In this document: piece by piece, positions 47,901-59,619 of the stretch | How the letters are laid out: each line of letters starts with the position of its first letter | Position numbering within the stretch: the first letter of the stretch is position 1 | DNA from: Bryopsis sp. KO-2023 | Lineage: Eukaryota; Chlorophyta; Ulvophyceae; Bryopsidales; Bryopsidaceae | Assembly (NCBI GenBank): GCA_030272585.1 | Contig: BSYQ01000001.1 | Coordinates: 2,852,001-2,916,000 of the forward strand | Direction: 5' to 3' | DNA: 64,000 nt | Notes under the pieces: generated by a model | What the model was told of the DNA's origin: nothing | The model's input: the letters and a program-made list of their open reading frames with translations, nothing else | The model's database searches: none | Program-made: the position numbers and the translations under genes

Positions 47901-49020
47901 CATTATCTTGCAACCAGATCACATTTTGAATGAGGTTGCTGCGAAAATTGGATGCCAACTGAGCCCAGGACATCCTGAAATCTTTTAATCAGTCAGTCAA
48001 AAGGCTGCAACCATGCTCGATGAATGTTCATATGTAATTGGGAGTCATTTCACGTATTTTTCGAGTGAAACCAGGGTGATTAGAGTGATCTGATGTGATC
48101 TGACGTCCTGTCTAGGTTGATATTGATGCATTGACACCAAAAAACTCCATTGAATACACATTGGAAATCACATTCTGAACAATTGAGCGAAGTGTGTGGA
48201 TTTCCTCCACCCAGCACAATGTCACAAAGGTTTCATCAAATATCGATTAGACAAATTTTGTGTTTCGCGTGTTGATTACTCAATTTTGACATGTTTTGAA
48301 AGTGTCATATCAGACTCTTAACACACGCTGACCTTTCAGCATGTTTGGCTGGTTGGGAAGGTTTTGCTGTGGACCAAAACCTACAAACGCCCCCTTCCCT
48401 CCTTTTGCACATATTCATTGATCACTTGAATTTGATGAGTGTTGATGATTCTTTGGGGCACCCAAAGTCGGTTGGGTGAATTTGCAACATAGTGAAAAAA
48501 CGTCGTTCAAAAAAAAAACCTGGACAAAAACCTGGACATTGACTTAAGAAAATAAGAGTTCAGTAGAACTCCGCTTGGATCAACAAACAAAACCCCGATT
48601 GCAGTGCCAGAAAAGCAAGTAGAGTTGAAAGCAAGTAGTGTATATATGACTGCAATGAAGTTTGACATGCATAATGCTAGCCCGGACAAAAGACCTGGAC
48701 AGCAGATTCAAGATAACAGGGTTGAATTGAAAACCATTTGTCGTTTTGCAGATATTTTTTCAACAAAAACTCAACTTTTGACACTCCACACAAAATTACG
48801 GCTTTCCAGAAGTAGACTTCAAAGAATGGGTTAAGGAAGGAATGAATGAATCAGACATGGAATGAGTGAGGCAAACTGGAGGGGTGTACTTGTAAGAATG
48901 ACTAAGCAATATGGGGGAAGGAAAGTGTGCTAATGACAGTACTGTTGCCATTTTTCATCAGCCTACACTAGTTTCCATCAAATTTTCTTGATTTCTTGTT
49001 TCTTTTCAATTCCGCTCCGT
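44925..49020. other. Low-complexity non-coding stretch of 4 kb
   Basis: It is dominated by A-runs, T-runs and G-runs (G-rich at 45.28-45.31 and 47.06-47.09 kb; T-rich at 45.83-45.92 and 46.67-46.71 kb). The first few hundred bases are the kinase 3' flank. Open frames here are poly-Lys or poly-Phe and not credible. The interval 47.5-49.0 kb is more balanced in composition but shows no domain-like frame. Confidence 0.5.
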
Positions 49021-52000
49021 TCAGCTTGACCCAATGCTTCTTCTATCATGAATTCGATCATCCAACAACCTTTCACCAAGATTAGAGAATGCACTGACCC
49101 ACTCATCCCGGCTTCGACCGTTGCCACCCATGGGAATTTCCAAATGAATGGCCGTCTTGGTGCTGAAGAAAATTGAAAAAGAGTTCTCTGGAATCGGCAC
49201 CGGCCCCAGTCGACCTCCCTTCTTTCCTTTGACGTATCTTTTTATCGAACCCCAGCTGCTGGTATCTTGCTTAGGAAACATTTCAGTGCCTGCAACAGAA
49301 TTTTTCACGCTTCGATTTAACAAATATGGCAATAACAGAGAGACCCACAGGAAAACACCTTTGGAGGTTTGGCATCCACAGAATAAAAGACTGGTAGAAT
49401 ATGCTGATGCAAGTGTCACAAAACACAGCCAGGCAGCATATTTCTGTGAGAATGACTGGACTGGGCTCCGGTCAGATGACCATGTGTAAGGAAACACCCC
49501 AATGTCAGACAGACAGGCAGACAGACAGACAGACAGGCAGACAGACAGACAGACAGGCAGATAGGCAGACAGACAGATAGAAGTTAACCTCCGCTACCTT
49601 CTTTTATGAGGGCTATCGATGCGATGCTGATCGTTCTTCCCTGGTCAACAACGTCATTTTTTGGGCTGAAGCCTTGGGTTTCTGAAGCAAGGCGTCTGGG
49701 AGCCCACCGAAGCACATTCCCCGATGGGCTGTACCAAACATGTCTGTAGCAGTCATCCCCGACCTTGTGCAATATGAACTTGCCCCCTGCAAGATGGATT
49801 CACAAAGACCCTGGAATGAATTCAATGCCACTCAAAACTTCAAGAACATTGTGGGGAGCTGAGCAACAGAGCTATTTGCTGGCAAGGGGTGCAGCTGTGA
49901 TATTGTAATGATGGATGGTGAATGATGTCTGTGAGAGCGTGCCTTCGATCAGCGCACGAAGCTCCTCGTCGTATCGCCTGTATTTCTCAGCATTGATTTG
50001 GGACTCCAGCTGAACGGTGTATGCTTGCAAGGCTTTCAATTCTTGCATGTGGTGATTGCGTTCCGTCACCAGCATCTCCTCCAGTTTTGACACCTTGAAA
50101 CCCCCCAACAGGACATGTGTTTTTTAAATCAAACTCTTCCCCAGTTGATGCTACAGATAACAAATGGTTTTATGCTTGCAAGTATGCCTTGTGTTAAATT
50201 GGAGTGCCAAACTGGAATTTTCTTTTCGAAAAGGCATATTCTCACTTGGATTGCACCTGTGTGAGCGTACTAAATGCCTGTGAAGGTGGCAGGCTGAGTT
50301 CATCCTCAGTGGGTTTCAGTTCTGATCCGTAGGAGCGGGGGGTGGAAACCCCAGAGCTCTCTGCATCGGTCAAGACCTCTTTGACCGCTGACAATGATTT
50401 GGTCCTCAGTCGGCGGATCGACAAACTCGGCTCCCCGAACAAGGATTGCTGGCTGCTATCTGCAATCGACCCTGCTGTTTCGTTTTCAGTCGTCCTCCCT
50501 GAATCCTCCATACCCTGTGGGTTCATCTCAGAACACTGAATTGAGAACTTGGTCCTGAAACACAGGACCGGATCCAACCACCGGAAGACAAAAGCATGTG
50601 TTTCTGAGCTGCTACCTCTCCGAGGGTTTTCTCGATTTCTGCTAGCTTTCTCAGGCTGCTGTCTGGGAGCAACAGTTCTCTCTTGGGCTTCTGATTTCCG
50701 AGAGTGAACGACACCACCCGACCTGCTGGTGCGTCTCCAGAGGAGGCATTCCTGGATCTGTTTGTGTCAACCCCCTGCAAAATGTGTTCCTCTTTTCTTG
50801 GAGATTTATGCAGGGAAAATTTCATGGTGAGGGTCCCTTTGTAGCCTCCAGTGACCCCCACTAGGTGAGCAACCGGCTCAGTGTCTGCGATGAGCCCAAC
50901 TTCCCAAAGGTCTACCTGGATAGATTTGGTTCCAGTCAGTCAGCCCATCAACACAAAAAAAACACACCAGGGTCCCTAAATTTTACTGCACATCACATGC
51001 AGCCTGGAAATTGAGAACAGATTCCCCCCTTCCCAAGAAAATTCACCCATCAAGAGGCCGTGTCGAACTTAGCTCCAAGGAAATGACATTCACAAAAAAC
51101 ACAGCTTGCCAGGGGGCAAGCCATGAGGCTGACTCACCATTCCTTTGGCAATAATCTGAGGCTCTCCCATGCTTCCAGAATTAATAATCTTTATCTCTAG
51201 GATATCCTTCCCCTCCATGATGGGCCCAAACAGCGGAACATCAAACTCCCATCCCCAATCAGCCCTGCCTTCACCGCTCACGACCGGGGTTCGCAGCACC
51301 TCAACCCCATGCAAACATTCACAATACAAGTGCATCTGACCAAGTGGCTGGCTTTCGTTCTTCAAGCTGTCTTTTCCTCCAGAAGAGATCTGCAGATCCT
51401 TGACTGACACCACACGAATCACCAGCAAGCCACCAGGTCCACCCTTGTTCTTTGCTCTCTGCCTTGAGTAAATGCGTGTGACGTCGATCACATGGCGATG
51501 TGGTTCGGTGAACCTTTTGGTGAGGATGGCTGTGATTTGCCGAGTCACAAGTTCAGGGATGCCTGGCATGTCAGTCATCGGAACTCCAAGAGGACAGGCA
51601 TGCATGTGTACCAGCGGTGTATCCTCGAAGCTGAAGTCGATCCGCCTTGATGTCACAAAACAAAGCTGCTTTAGCTGCGTGAAGGTGGGTTTTTTTGGGG
51701 GGTATATGCTCTATGCAGTGGTAATCTGAACTGGGGCTCTGTGGTTTGTTTCTGTGTGATTTTGACGGAAAGCGAGGGGAGGGGAAATGACATACGTGAT
51801 GCCAGGAGGTTCTTTTCCGAGTGTCAATCCCAGGAGGACTCTGCCTGATATTTCCAGGTCTGACAACATAATCCTCGTCTTCATTTTTGGAAGGAGGATG
51901 TTGGACTCGGACCTTAGCTCTAGAACCACCTGATCACTACACATTGCCCCCGTCAGCATCATCTCTTGTAAGTGACTTCGGGTGGATCGGCCAAGCATTT

Positions 52001-52717
52001 AGTTTTTGCGGCTTCAATATCGGTTTAAGTTTTTGTGTAGAGGAGCTGGGCTGTGTCGGTCTGTGTCCCACCTGGAATCCTGACGTTTTCCATTTCATTC
52101 CAGCCTCCACTTTCAGTTTGTGCTTTGCAAGGTTACACTTTGCTGCTCCCGCATCGAATCGAGGGGGCACCATCCCAAGAGTCCCCTGTTTGACCGAAAT
52201 CGATGCGATGTGTTTCCATGGCCATTTGCGGCAGTTTTTCTGAAGAACTCTGTTGAGGGCATTTTGCAGGCTCTGCGTCACTCGCTCCGAGATCCTCCTT
52301 TCCAAAAATGTTGGCCAGAACTGCCTCAGGATCACGTTCAGCCAGCCAAGAGTGATGTATTCCAAAGCAGTCGTGCCGTGGTCCACGTGGAGGAGTTCCC
52401 ATCTAGCTCTTGCGGAGGACAATTGTCGAGAATACCATGATCGAGCAGCCTGCCATCAGTCAATCCTGGCCTGAGTTCACGCATGTTTCCTGCCCTGAGT
52501 GGAGGCATTTCTGGGGTGGAGAATGATATATCCTAGTTTTTTCATTGTCCTCAGCAAGCTGTTGTTTTCAGAGTTTTTGTAAAGTTTGTTTTGTTCGAAT
52601 TCCCACCTTGTGGCTCAACCACTGTGTTGTTGCCAGCATGGAGGAAATCCCCACCACCCAGGGCGCTACTTTGGCAAAGAGGGTCCAGATGTAGAACAGC
52701 CATGAGAATTGGAGCAT
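49021..52717 (-). CDS. SMP-C2-coiled-coil-PH-like lipid-transfer/tether protein
   Basis: Multi-exon on minus. The first coding exon (52717-52607) is MLQFSWLFYIWTLFAKVAPW and onward, a membrane anchor. The next two exons give an SMP domain: EYITLGWLNVILRQFWPTFL, SISVKQGTLGMVPPRF and VVLELRSESNILLPKMKTRI, as in plant synaptotagmins and TEX2, which move lipids at ER contact sites. A C2 domain follows (GGLLVIRVVSVKDLQISSGG, then WGWEFDVPLFGPIMEGKDIL). Then come a Ser-rich linker, a coiled coil (KLEEMLVTERNHHMQELKAL), and a C-terminal PH-like domain split over two exons (KFILHKVGDDCYRHVWYSPS and FSIFFSTKTAIHLEIPMGGN, then RDEWVSAFSNLGERL). The stop is at 49021. An additional upstream exon cannot be excluded. 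Role: probable ER-anchored contact-site lipid transfer; the PH-like end would bind the partner membrane (inference). Confidence 0.82.
49507..49582 (+). repeat. (CAGA)n/(CAGG)n tetranucleotide microsatellite
   Basis: About 18 tandem tetranucleotides, mostly CAGA with interspersed CAGG and one ATAG variant. It sits in the intron between the two exons encoding the PH-like domain of the SMP protein (minus strand). Confidence 0.9.
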
Positions 52718-53433
52718 ATCAATGCCTCGGATGGAAAACTTTAGTCTAGGAGCTGGAGGGAGGCTCCAAAAACTAGCTGTGTCTAAGCTGTGAAAAGAAT
52801 ACCCAGGATATCCGAGAAGAAAAAGGAAAACCGCCTAAGCGCTGGTTCTCCGGAAGGCATTGAGAAAGAACATCGTTTTCTTGACAAGGTCGTCCCTGAT
52901 CGTTTTCTCTGCAGACGCGAACGCGGGAGGAGGAGACGACTTTCAGAATGGGCTTTCTTTTTTTTACAAAACACCAGTAGACACGTTCCGAAGCTGCTTT
53001 TCCGCCACGTCGACTGTATCTGGCATTTGTGCGCCTCAGCAGGCCAATACAAACGACACTGATTTCCTTTTTTCTTAATTCGAGGTCGATCCACAGAGAT
53101 TCCGGAATTCGATTTGATGAAAACTATTCGTCTTGTGGGCTGTGCAACGCTCCGACCCCAGTGTTCTCCAGTCAACTTTCAGAGGTCCAGGGTCGTTCCC
53201 CACTTAGCATGAGATGAAAACTTGCCATATTTGAAAATCGACAAGAAAACACTGCACCCAGCCCACACCAGTTCCAACAGCATTTTTCCCAACCCGAAAC
53301 TGCGAAAGCTCAATTTCGACCCATCCACGTTCCACCACCACCACCAGCCCCGGGCAGAAACGTGCACTGACGCCAAAAAATGTTCGAGACGTCATTGGAC
53401 GTCATTTTTTCCAACGGGACGTCAGTCGTCGGT
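52718..53433. other. Upstream region of SMP gene and 3' flank of acetyltransferase
   Basis: Open frames at 52.8-53.2 kb carry no domain and would not splice in frame to the first SMP exon, so I read this as 5' leader/promoter for the SMP gene and 3' flank of the GNAT gene. A short (CCA)n run occurs at about 53333-53347. Confidence 0.4.
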
Positions 53434-53925
53434 TTAGCTCGCCCCGTTTTCTCGTTCAACGTTGAACATGTCCTCATACACTTTGTAGTGGCTCGTCATG
53501 CCCAGGTCCATATAGGTCTTTATTGCTCGCTCATTCGAGACGTCCGCGTACAGTCGCAACCCACAGGATCCGTTCTTCTGCGCCTCCTTCTTCACATAGC
53601 CGTACAGGGCCTTGAAGTATCCTCGTCGTCTGTGTTCTTTAAGGACATACACGCTTTGGATCCACCAGATGCGCGCGTTTCGCCAGTCGCTCCATTCATA
53701 AGTGATCATCAATTGCCCCACGACGACCCCATCCAACTCCACCAAAAAATAAGTCCCTTTTGACTCGTCTTCCATAACGGCTTTTACACCCGCATTCACA
53801 ACATCTGGCTGCAGATCGATGTCCTCGGTCTCTTTGGCGAGCCATATGTTCATATCAGCCAACGCCTTCGAGTCCTCAAACTGCGCGACTCGAAAAACTG
53901 GCGGCGGCGGCGCGCTGTCTGACAT
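53434..53925 (-). CDS. GNAT-family N-acetyltransferase
   Basis: Intronless, 163 residues from ATG at 53925 (MSDSAPPPPVFRVAQFEDSK). It has the GNAT fold signatures: VVGQLMITYEWSDWRN (beta4), IWWIQSVYVLKEHRRRGYFK (beta4-alpha3 with the acetyl-CoA pyrophosphate loop RRRGYFK) and GLRLYADVSNERAIKTYMDL (beta5-alpha4). It would transfer acetyl from acetyl-CoA to an amine; the substrate is unknown. The WSDWRN...WWIQSVYV block is, from memory, typical of a bacterial GNAT subgroup, so horizontal transfer or an organellar origin is possible. It shares a 170-bp divergent promoter region with the ViaA-like gene. Fold certainty is high, substrate unknown. Confidence 0.9.
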   Translation of the reverse strand: MSDSAPPPPVFRVAQFEDSKALADMNIWLAKETEDIDLQPDVVNAGVKAVMEDESKGTYFLVELDGVVVGQLMITYEWSDWRNARIWWIQSVYVLKEHRRRGYFKALYGYVKKEAQKNGSCGLRLYADVSNERAIKTYMDLGMTSHYKVYEDMFNVERENGAS

Positions 53926-54095
53926 CTCGAACCCGCGCGAAAAGAAACGCAGAGCAAGGGGGACAAAAAACAGAAAATACAAGACGTTAAAAAAGACTGG
54001 AGACGAATGCTGGCATCCTGTACATCTCCCTGTTGTTATTACTGGGAACTTGTACGATTCGACGAGCCAAAATACCAGGTGGTTTCGAAATCGAG
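53926..54095. promoter_or_regulatory. Compact bidirectional promoter region
   Basis: Only 170 bp separate the start codons of the acetyltransferase (minus) and the ViaA-like gene (plus), so both leaders and promoters must lie here or overlap the coding ends. No TATA box is evident. Positional inference. Confidence 0.5.
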
Positions 54096-57000
54096 ATGTC
54101 GGGTGTGTTTCCGGCCACATTATACCGATCGAGTGGCGCTCCTCAAAATATAGCTCTGGGGATTATCAGAAGGCATTATGGCGGCAGGGTAAGTCCCGCC
54201 AGTCGACCGTTGTGGCGTCGTGCTGCTGGCAAAGCCCAGAATGGATCTGCATCGAGCGAGGTCCCTCCACCTGTCTCTGAAGGGCAGAGAATTCTCTACG
54301 AACAAGAAAGGTGTTGCTCACTTTCCTTAGTGTTATTTGCATGTCCTTCAATTGAAATTAAAACTGAGCTAATTGGAGGAGCAGTCTATTCCATTCCATA
54401 AGCACAGGGTGATTGCATAATCACTGCGAATTTCTCATGTAGGCTTGTTGTGTTTTTGTCTGTTTGGTTCAGCATCCTGAGAGGTGGATTTTCGGGTGGG
54501 TTTGGACACAATCTGTCGAGCGATTTGGTGGAAAGAATGCTGGATCTTCCAGGGACGCAAGGAGTGACCGACATCATGATTCGAACAAACGCGATGTCCC
54601 AGTGGCGAAATGCTTTAAAGAAAGGGTAATTCTCCTGTTTGGGAATCTTTGATTGGTTGGGGATGCAAATCAGCTTGCATGCTTGAGTTGGCGTAATTTT
54701 GAATTTTGAATGCAGGTATGTCCCTCATGCTGATGAAGTGGAGTGGCCTGCTGAGCCGTTTCGAAGCAAGTTTGCTGTAAGTTGCGTTGGATTGCATAGC
54801 AGGTTTCAATGAATGACCGGTTTCCTGTTGGAAAAAAATCCTCGTAATGTTGGCAATGTTTCAGGTTTTGTTTTCCCTGATCAAGGTTGTGTGGGCGTTT
54901 ACAGAAAACCTTGCAGGATTTGGAAATGCCGGGTTTCATTCGTCGCTACCCTGGCCTGCTGAACACCTTGTGCAACCAGATGCTTGACCTCGTTTATGTA
55001 AGCCTTTACTTTTTTTGTCTTTTTTTAACCACCCTCTTCCGTGGGTGATTATCAAAACTGAGACGCCAGCTTGTTGGATCCCCAAATTGTTATCAAACAA
55101 TCCCTATCCATAATGGGCAAGGTCACTGCTTCCTGAGCAACACTGTGGCTTCGCACTAACACGGTGCTTGTTTCGGGAACCCTGTGAATCTAACTTTCGT
55201 GTTGCGTAGAAATTTGAAGAGGCGTTGCTTGAGATGGAAGCCTCCAATGACGGGTCGACAGAAAACCCTCAAGGTCAGCCACAACAACAGCAACAACAAG
55301 CATCTGGGAATCAGGGTGATCAACAGGGTATGGAGGGGGCAGGCGATGGACCTATGCGACCTGAGGTACTTGCCTGCTTGCTGGGAAGAAGAAAGAATAA
55401 TCTGTTTCAACGAAAGACTGGAAACTCTTGGGTTGCAGGGTTTCACAAATATCCTGTGTCGAAAGGTGCAGATTGTCGGCAAAAAATGGAAGTCATGTTT
55501 GTCAAGCAAGCTGTGTGTATGTTCCGTTTTGCTCCCAGGATTTCACGGAGGAAATGATGAAAGAGGCTCTTGAGCAGCAGAACAGCTCCGGATCAGGCAA
55601 TGATGAAAACAGCACCGAGTTGGAAATAGAGCTGGAGTCCAAGGATGGTCAGATGCAAGGCGACACTGGAAGTCCGAATGAAAAAGATCAGGAAAAGTGA
55701 GAACCAGGGAATTGTCTTTGATGGGTGAATTATAATCCAAATGCCAGTTCAGTCAAAACGCCTGATCAGCCCACAACCGCATTTTCAGGGAAGATGAGAT
55801 TGCTGAAGAATTGGCGGCCTTGACAGAAGATCTGGTGGAGGAGTTCAAGGAACAGCTGGAGCCTGTCATGGGAAACCTCAAGAAGGCGAAAGCTACATTC
55901 GAGGATCTCGGAGGTGCGTTTTCTTGATGACAAGGCTGCCACCTTGAGGATTTTTTTCTTTCCCTCTCTCTCATTTTTCATTTTTTGGTTAGGGAAGGGT
56001 GTAGCACTGCTTGTTGCGAGATGGTTATTGTTGTGTCGTATGTTCTATTGTCGCAGAGCTTCTGGATGAAAAGAAAGGATTCGATCTGTCCAGCGGCATG
56101 TGGCAGCGCATTGGGTGGGATGAGATGGAGAAGCTGAGGCGAAAGCTACAGGATTTGAAGGAGTTGAGAGAGCTGGTGCGGAGCCTCGGCCGTGCTGGTG
56201 GCAAGGGCCCCATGCGAAGAGCCCCAGCTGAGGTACCCAGCGTTTTATTTTGACTGAGGGATATTTCTAGCGTCAAGCGCATCCCACAGGGATCTACAGC
56301 TGCTGTAGCCTTAAAGGATTCCTGCCTCCTGTACAAAACCGAGGCCATTTCTCCAGCATTATCAGTATGTCTGGTGTTGGGAAGAAGAAAAGCATGGAAA
56401 AATAGCATGCCAGAGGCACTTGCATGGGGACATGAATTCTCTCTTGACCTTTGCTATAGGTGTACAAGTCTGGTAATCCACCAGGTGTGATTCGGTCCCC
56501 TCTCCAGCCTGAGGAAACCCGAGGTTTGGCTCGATCAGGGGATCTGAGCAGGATGCTTCCAGCCGAAGCGGCATTGATGGCTGCAGGATGGCCGAAACAG
56601 ATCGAAGGCAGTGAGACTAAGAGGGAGGGATCCAGGGCAGCCCGTCTCCTTCACTTGGCCAGGAGGGCCGAAAGAAACCTGCTCAGCTACGAGAGGGCAG
56701 GCACGTTGTAAGCGAATTTCCACCTTGGTTGGCTTTCTTTGCCATGGTTGTGGTGTTTTGGATGATCTCAAACACGCTTCCTACTTGCTGGTTTTTGTGG
56801 AGGAAAGTGGAGGGGTTTGCATTTGGCGAACATCAACTATGATTTTTCATAGTTTTGAGTTAGGTCAGTGAAGTCCAGATTGATTCTCTCAGGTTGGCTG
56901 GATGACCAGCCCTCCAAGGTTCTCCAAAGGACCGAGTTTCGCCCAGCCGCCGAGCAAGGGCCTATTATTGTTTGTCTGGACACATCTTCTTCGATGGTGG

Positions 57001-57593
57001 GTGCCCGTGAAGTCGTTGCAAAAGCTGTTGTTCTGGAGTGCCTTCGAGGTGCCCACAGACAACAGAGGCTCTGCTACCTGTATGCATTCAGCGGTCCAAA
57101 GGATGTCCAGGAATTGGAGCTTGGAATGGATTCCAAGTCGATGGAGAGGTTGCTGGAATTTTTGGAGTTCTCTTTCAAGGGGGGGACTTGCGTCGAGGAG
57201 GCATTGTCCTTGAGCATCAACAGACTCAACAACAAGGAGTGGGCTCAGGTAGCACACATCCTGTGTATTTCCATTTCAGATTCTGCCAAAGTCCATGTCG
57301 CTCCTTCAAACTCCTTGAACCGCAGTGGTAGTTGATATTGATATGTTGTATCCATGAGATGTATCCTTGAAACCTCCCCCCGCTTTTGTTTCCAGGCTGA
57401 CATATTGATCGTAACGGATGGAGAAATGGCACTGCCCACGGAGGAGCTGATGGATCGACTCCAGAAGGCAATGACAGATTTGGGTCTTGAGGTGCATGGG
57501 TTGCTGGTTGGAAATTCTGACTCACCTGCTATGGAGGCCATTTGCTCTCACATGCACATGTTCAAATCATGGGATGCTGTAAGGCGCAAATAG
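54096..57593 (+). CDS. ViaA-like von Willebrand A domain protein, probably organelle-targeted
   Basis: Multi-exon, start ATG 54096 (MSGVFPATLYRSSGAPQNIA) and stop at 57593. The Arg/Ser-rich, acid-poor N-terminus (IIRRHYGGRVSPASRPLWRR) looks like a mitochondrial (or plastid) presequence. Conserved helical exons follow: LVERMLDLPGTQGVTDIMIR, WRNALKKG, KTLQDLEMPGFIRRYPGLLN. Then comes a Gln-rich acidic insert (55.2-55.7 kb), EELAALTEDLVEEFKEQLEP, and RIGWDEMEKLRRKLQDLKEL. The C-terminal VWA domain has the metal-ion site DTSSSM (D-x-S-x-S) in PIIVCLDTSSSM, the threonine in FKGGTCVEEAL, and ADILIVTDGEMALP with the second Asp. It ends HMHMFKSWDAVRRK. The order and C-terminus match bacterial ViaA (YieM), partner of the MoxR AAA ATPase RavA. 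A chaperone-like role with an AAA partner is inferred; no such ATPase is in this window. Confidence 0.85.
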
Positions 57594-58049
57594 CACCTGT
57601 AGTCATCCCATACGATTGTTTGATCCAAGAACTGTTTGGAGGGACACCTGTTTTTCTTTGTGGCAAGGATTTGGAGCATACAATAGAAAGGCATACAATT
57701 ACAGCAACCAAAACCTTCCCCATATGAACATCAATCCACGGGAACATATATGTGTGGCCAGGACAGCCAACATGAAACTATCAAAACCAAATGGCTCTCA
57801 AATTCGAATCAAAAAACCTCCAAAAAACCTCCAAAAAATTTTAGCAAAAACGAAATCCAGAGATGCCCTTGGGGCACTCATCTCCCCAGATTTCAGCCCA
57901 TCTAAATCACCGCCTCCTGGTCCCAGAAATAAATTACACACACGCTAGTCCACAGCAAGAAAAAACACAGGAAAACGGCTTGCAGGGAATGCTGACAGAT
58001 TCCCTGAACGGAAAAAAAACAGAAAGAAGAAAGAAACGAGGGAAGCGCG
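57594..58049. other. Spacer between convergent genes
   Basis: This 456-bp region lies between the ViaA-like stop (plus) and the hydrolase stop (minus) and holds both 3' flanks. A short direct repeat, CCAAAAAACCTCCAAAAAA, is at about 57812-57836. No gene. Confidence 0.5.
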
Positions 58050-59204
58050 TCAGAAACCATTTTGGGCCAACATGTCCATAACCTTCCCATGGTCCACGAA
58101 CGCTTTCGAGCCCCCAGCTGGATAGGGGGCGTCGGGCAGGTCGAACTTCACTGAAGAGCGCGTCTTTTTCGTCTTTTTCGCTGCCGGTGCTGGCGGCGTC
58201 GTTCGTTCCTTCAACCAGCCGACAATTTCGTCGAACACGATCGTCCGATTCTTCGGCGGTTCCTGGAGCAGCTGGTGTTTCATCCCCTCCATCGTCTTAA
58301 AAGTCTTGTCCTCCGACGACGCTTCTTCGTACAGTCGTCTGGACCCCTCGATGCTGCAGCGGACGTCTTCCGACCCGTGCAGTGCCAGAAACGGAAGCTC
58401 TATGTCAGCCAAATTCCCGCTCAGTTTTTGTAGCAGACCCAACCCTTGCAACATGAACCTGAGAGTCGGTGTCTGGAACACGACCAGTGGGTCTTTGCGA
58501 GCCTGCTCTGGGAACGACGGATCTCCAAAAGCGTCATCGAACGTTCCCTCGTACTCGTCGGAACGATGGCGAACGTTGGGAAAGAGCTTAACGAACGCTC
58601 CGAGCAACGGGAGGAGCATCCTGGGCGGCAGTATCCCTTCGCTGATGTGGAGTGCGCTGCCGGCCAAAATCAGCCCGTTGACTTTTTGCGAGGACCCGTA
58701 CTTGAGGGCCCAAAGCAGGGCGATCAGCGCCCCCATCGACTCTCCATACACGAAAACTGGAGCGTTCAAGTGGTTTCCGCGCGCGAAATCCAAAACAGCA
58801 TCCACGTCGTCGACGATGTCATCGAATCTTTCGACGTCCCCACGCAGTCCCCTAGCGCTGCCACTCAATCCTTGCGACTGAAGGTCAAAAGTGTAGACGA
58901 TGAACCCGTTGTCGACCAGCACCTTGCCGAACTCTTCGAAGTATCTCGAGTGCCACATTCCGCCGTGAATGAGCAACACAATCGCTCGAGGAGACGAGAG
59001 CTTCTGCGCACCCCAGCATCGCGAGTACAGCTCGATGCCTTGCGCGTTCGTCAGCACCGTGACGATCGCCCCCGTATCGTCGGGAGAGGTAACGCGCTCG
59101 CCGAAATTCGCTCTCAGCGCCCCAGGGTCCGGACGACGACGTTTCACTCGTCGAAAAAGAAAAACTGCTATTGTTCCCAACCCCACCCAACCGTACGGGC
59201 CCAT
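58050..59204 (-). CDS. Alpha/beta hydrolase of the monoacylglycerol lipase / lysophospholipase type
   Basis: Intronless, 384 residues from ATG 59204 (MGPYGWVGLGTIAVFLFRRV). The N-terminus is one hydrophobic segment followed by RRVKRRRP, so it is probably an anchored membrane protein. The hydrolase core starts IVLLIHGGMWHSRYF (oxyanion region). The nucleophile elbow is VYGESMGALIAL, the acid is in LALHGSEDVRCSIEG, and the histidine in MEGMKHQLLQEPP. The GLSGSARG and YGESMG patterns fit the serine-hydrolase 'lid' group (Hydrolase_4) to which MAGLs and plant caffeoylshikimate esterases belong; the substrate cannot be told. A lysine-rich tail (KKTKKTRSSVKF) follows the domain. Intronless like the HECT and GNAT genes, unlike the other neighbours. 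Confidence 0.92.
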   Translation of the reverse strand: MGPYGWVGLGTIAVFLFRRVKRRRPDPGALRANFGERVTSPDDTGAIVTVLTNAQGIELYSRCWGAQKLSSPRAIVLLIHGGMWHSRYFEEFGKVLVDNGFIVYTFDLQSQGLSGSARGLRGDVERFDDIVDDVDAVLDFARGNHLNAPVFVYGESMGALIALLWALKYGSSQKVNGLILAGSALHISEGILPPRMLLPLLGAFVKLFPNVRHRSDEYEGTFDDAFGDPSFPEQARKDPLVVFQTPTLRFMLQGLGLLQKLSGNLADIELPFLALHGSEDVRCSIEGSRRLYEEASSEDKTFKTMEGMKHQLLQEPPKNRTIVFDEIVGWLKERTTPPAPAAKKTKKTRSSVKFDLPDAPYPAGGSKAFVDHGKVMDMLAQNGF

Positions 59205-59619
59205 CCTATGGTGAAACTGTGAAACAAACGGACGCTTTTCTCGTCAGAGAAGCATGACCTTGGCTCCGTTGGGGAGGATACGCAGATTAGCAAGAAAAAA
59301 CACCGGCAGCCATCGGAATCCTTTTTTTTGAACACTCACTGTGTGACAGGTCCATTTGAAATAGTTTTCAAACAGAGGAGCACTGGATTCTTGGGATGAG
59401 TATCCCGTGGCTGATTGCTGGTGATTGGTGCAGGGCATTTGTCAATAGGCTGCAGTCACCCATGTTTTCCCAACCACAGGGCTCCTCTTTCTGACAGATC
59501 CTGGATTTGTGGAAGATTTTGCCCAATCAAGAAATGTGCAGGTCCCAGACACTCTATTCCAGATCCACATTTCCCTCATTCCCAAGCAGAACAGAAATCG
59601 ATGTTACAAGCACCGAATA
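59205..59619. other. Intergenic gap
   Basis: This is the upstream region of the hydrolase gene and the 3' flank of the isomerase gene, both on minus. I see no motif or coding exon. Confidence 0.4.

Noticed and set aside
52783-53175. Possible first exon of the SMP gene with a 130-residue frame
   Set aside because: Splicing its end to the exon at 52.79 kb creates a stop at once; the ATG at 52717 before the membrane helix is the simpler start.
58446-59222. 258-residue open frame on plus opposite the hydrolase
   Set aside because: It is antisense to an alpha/beta hydrolase with an intact catalytic triad.
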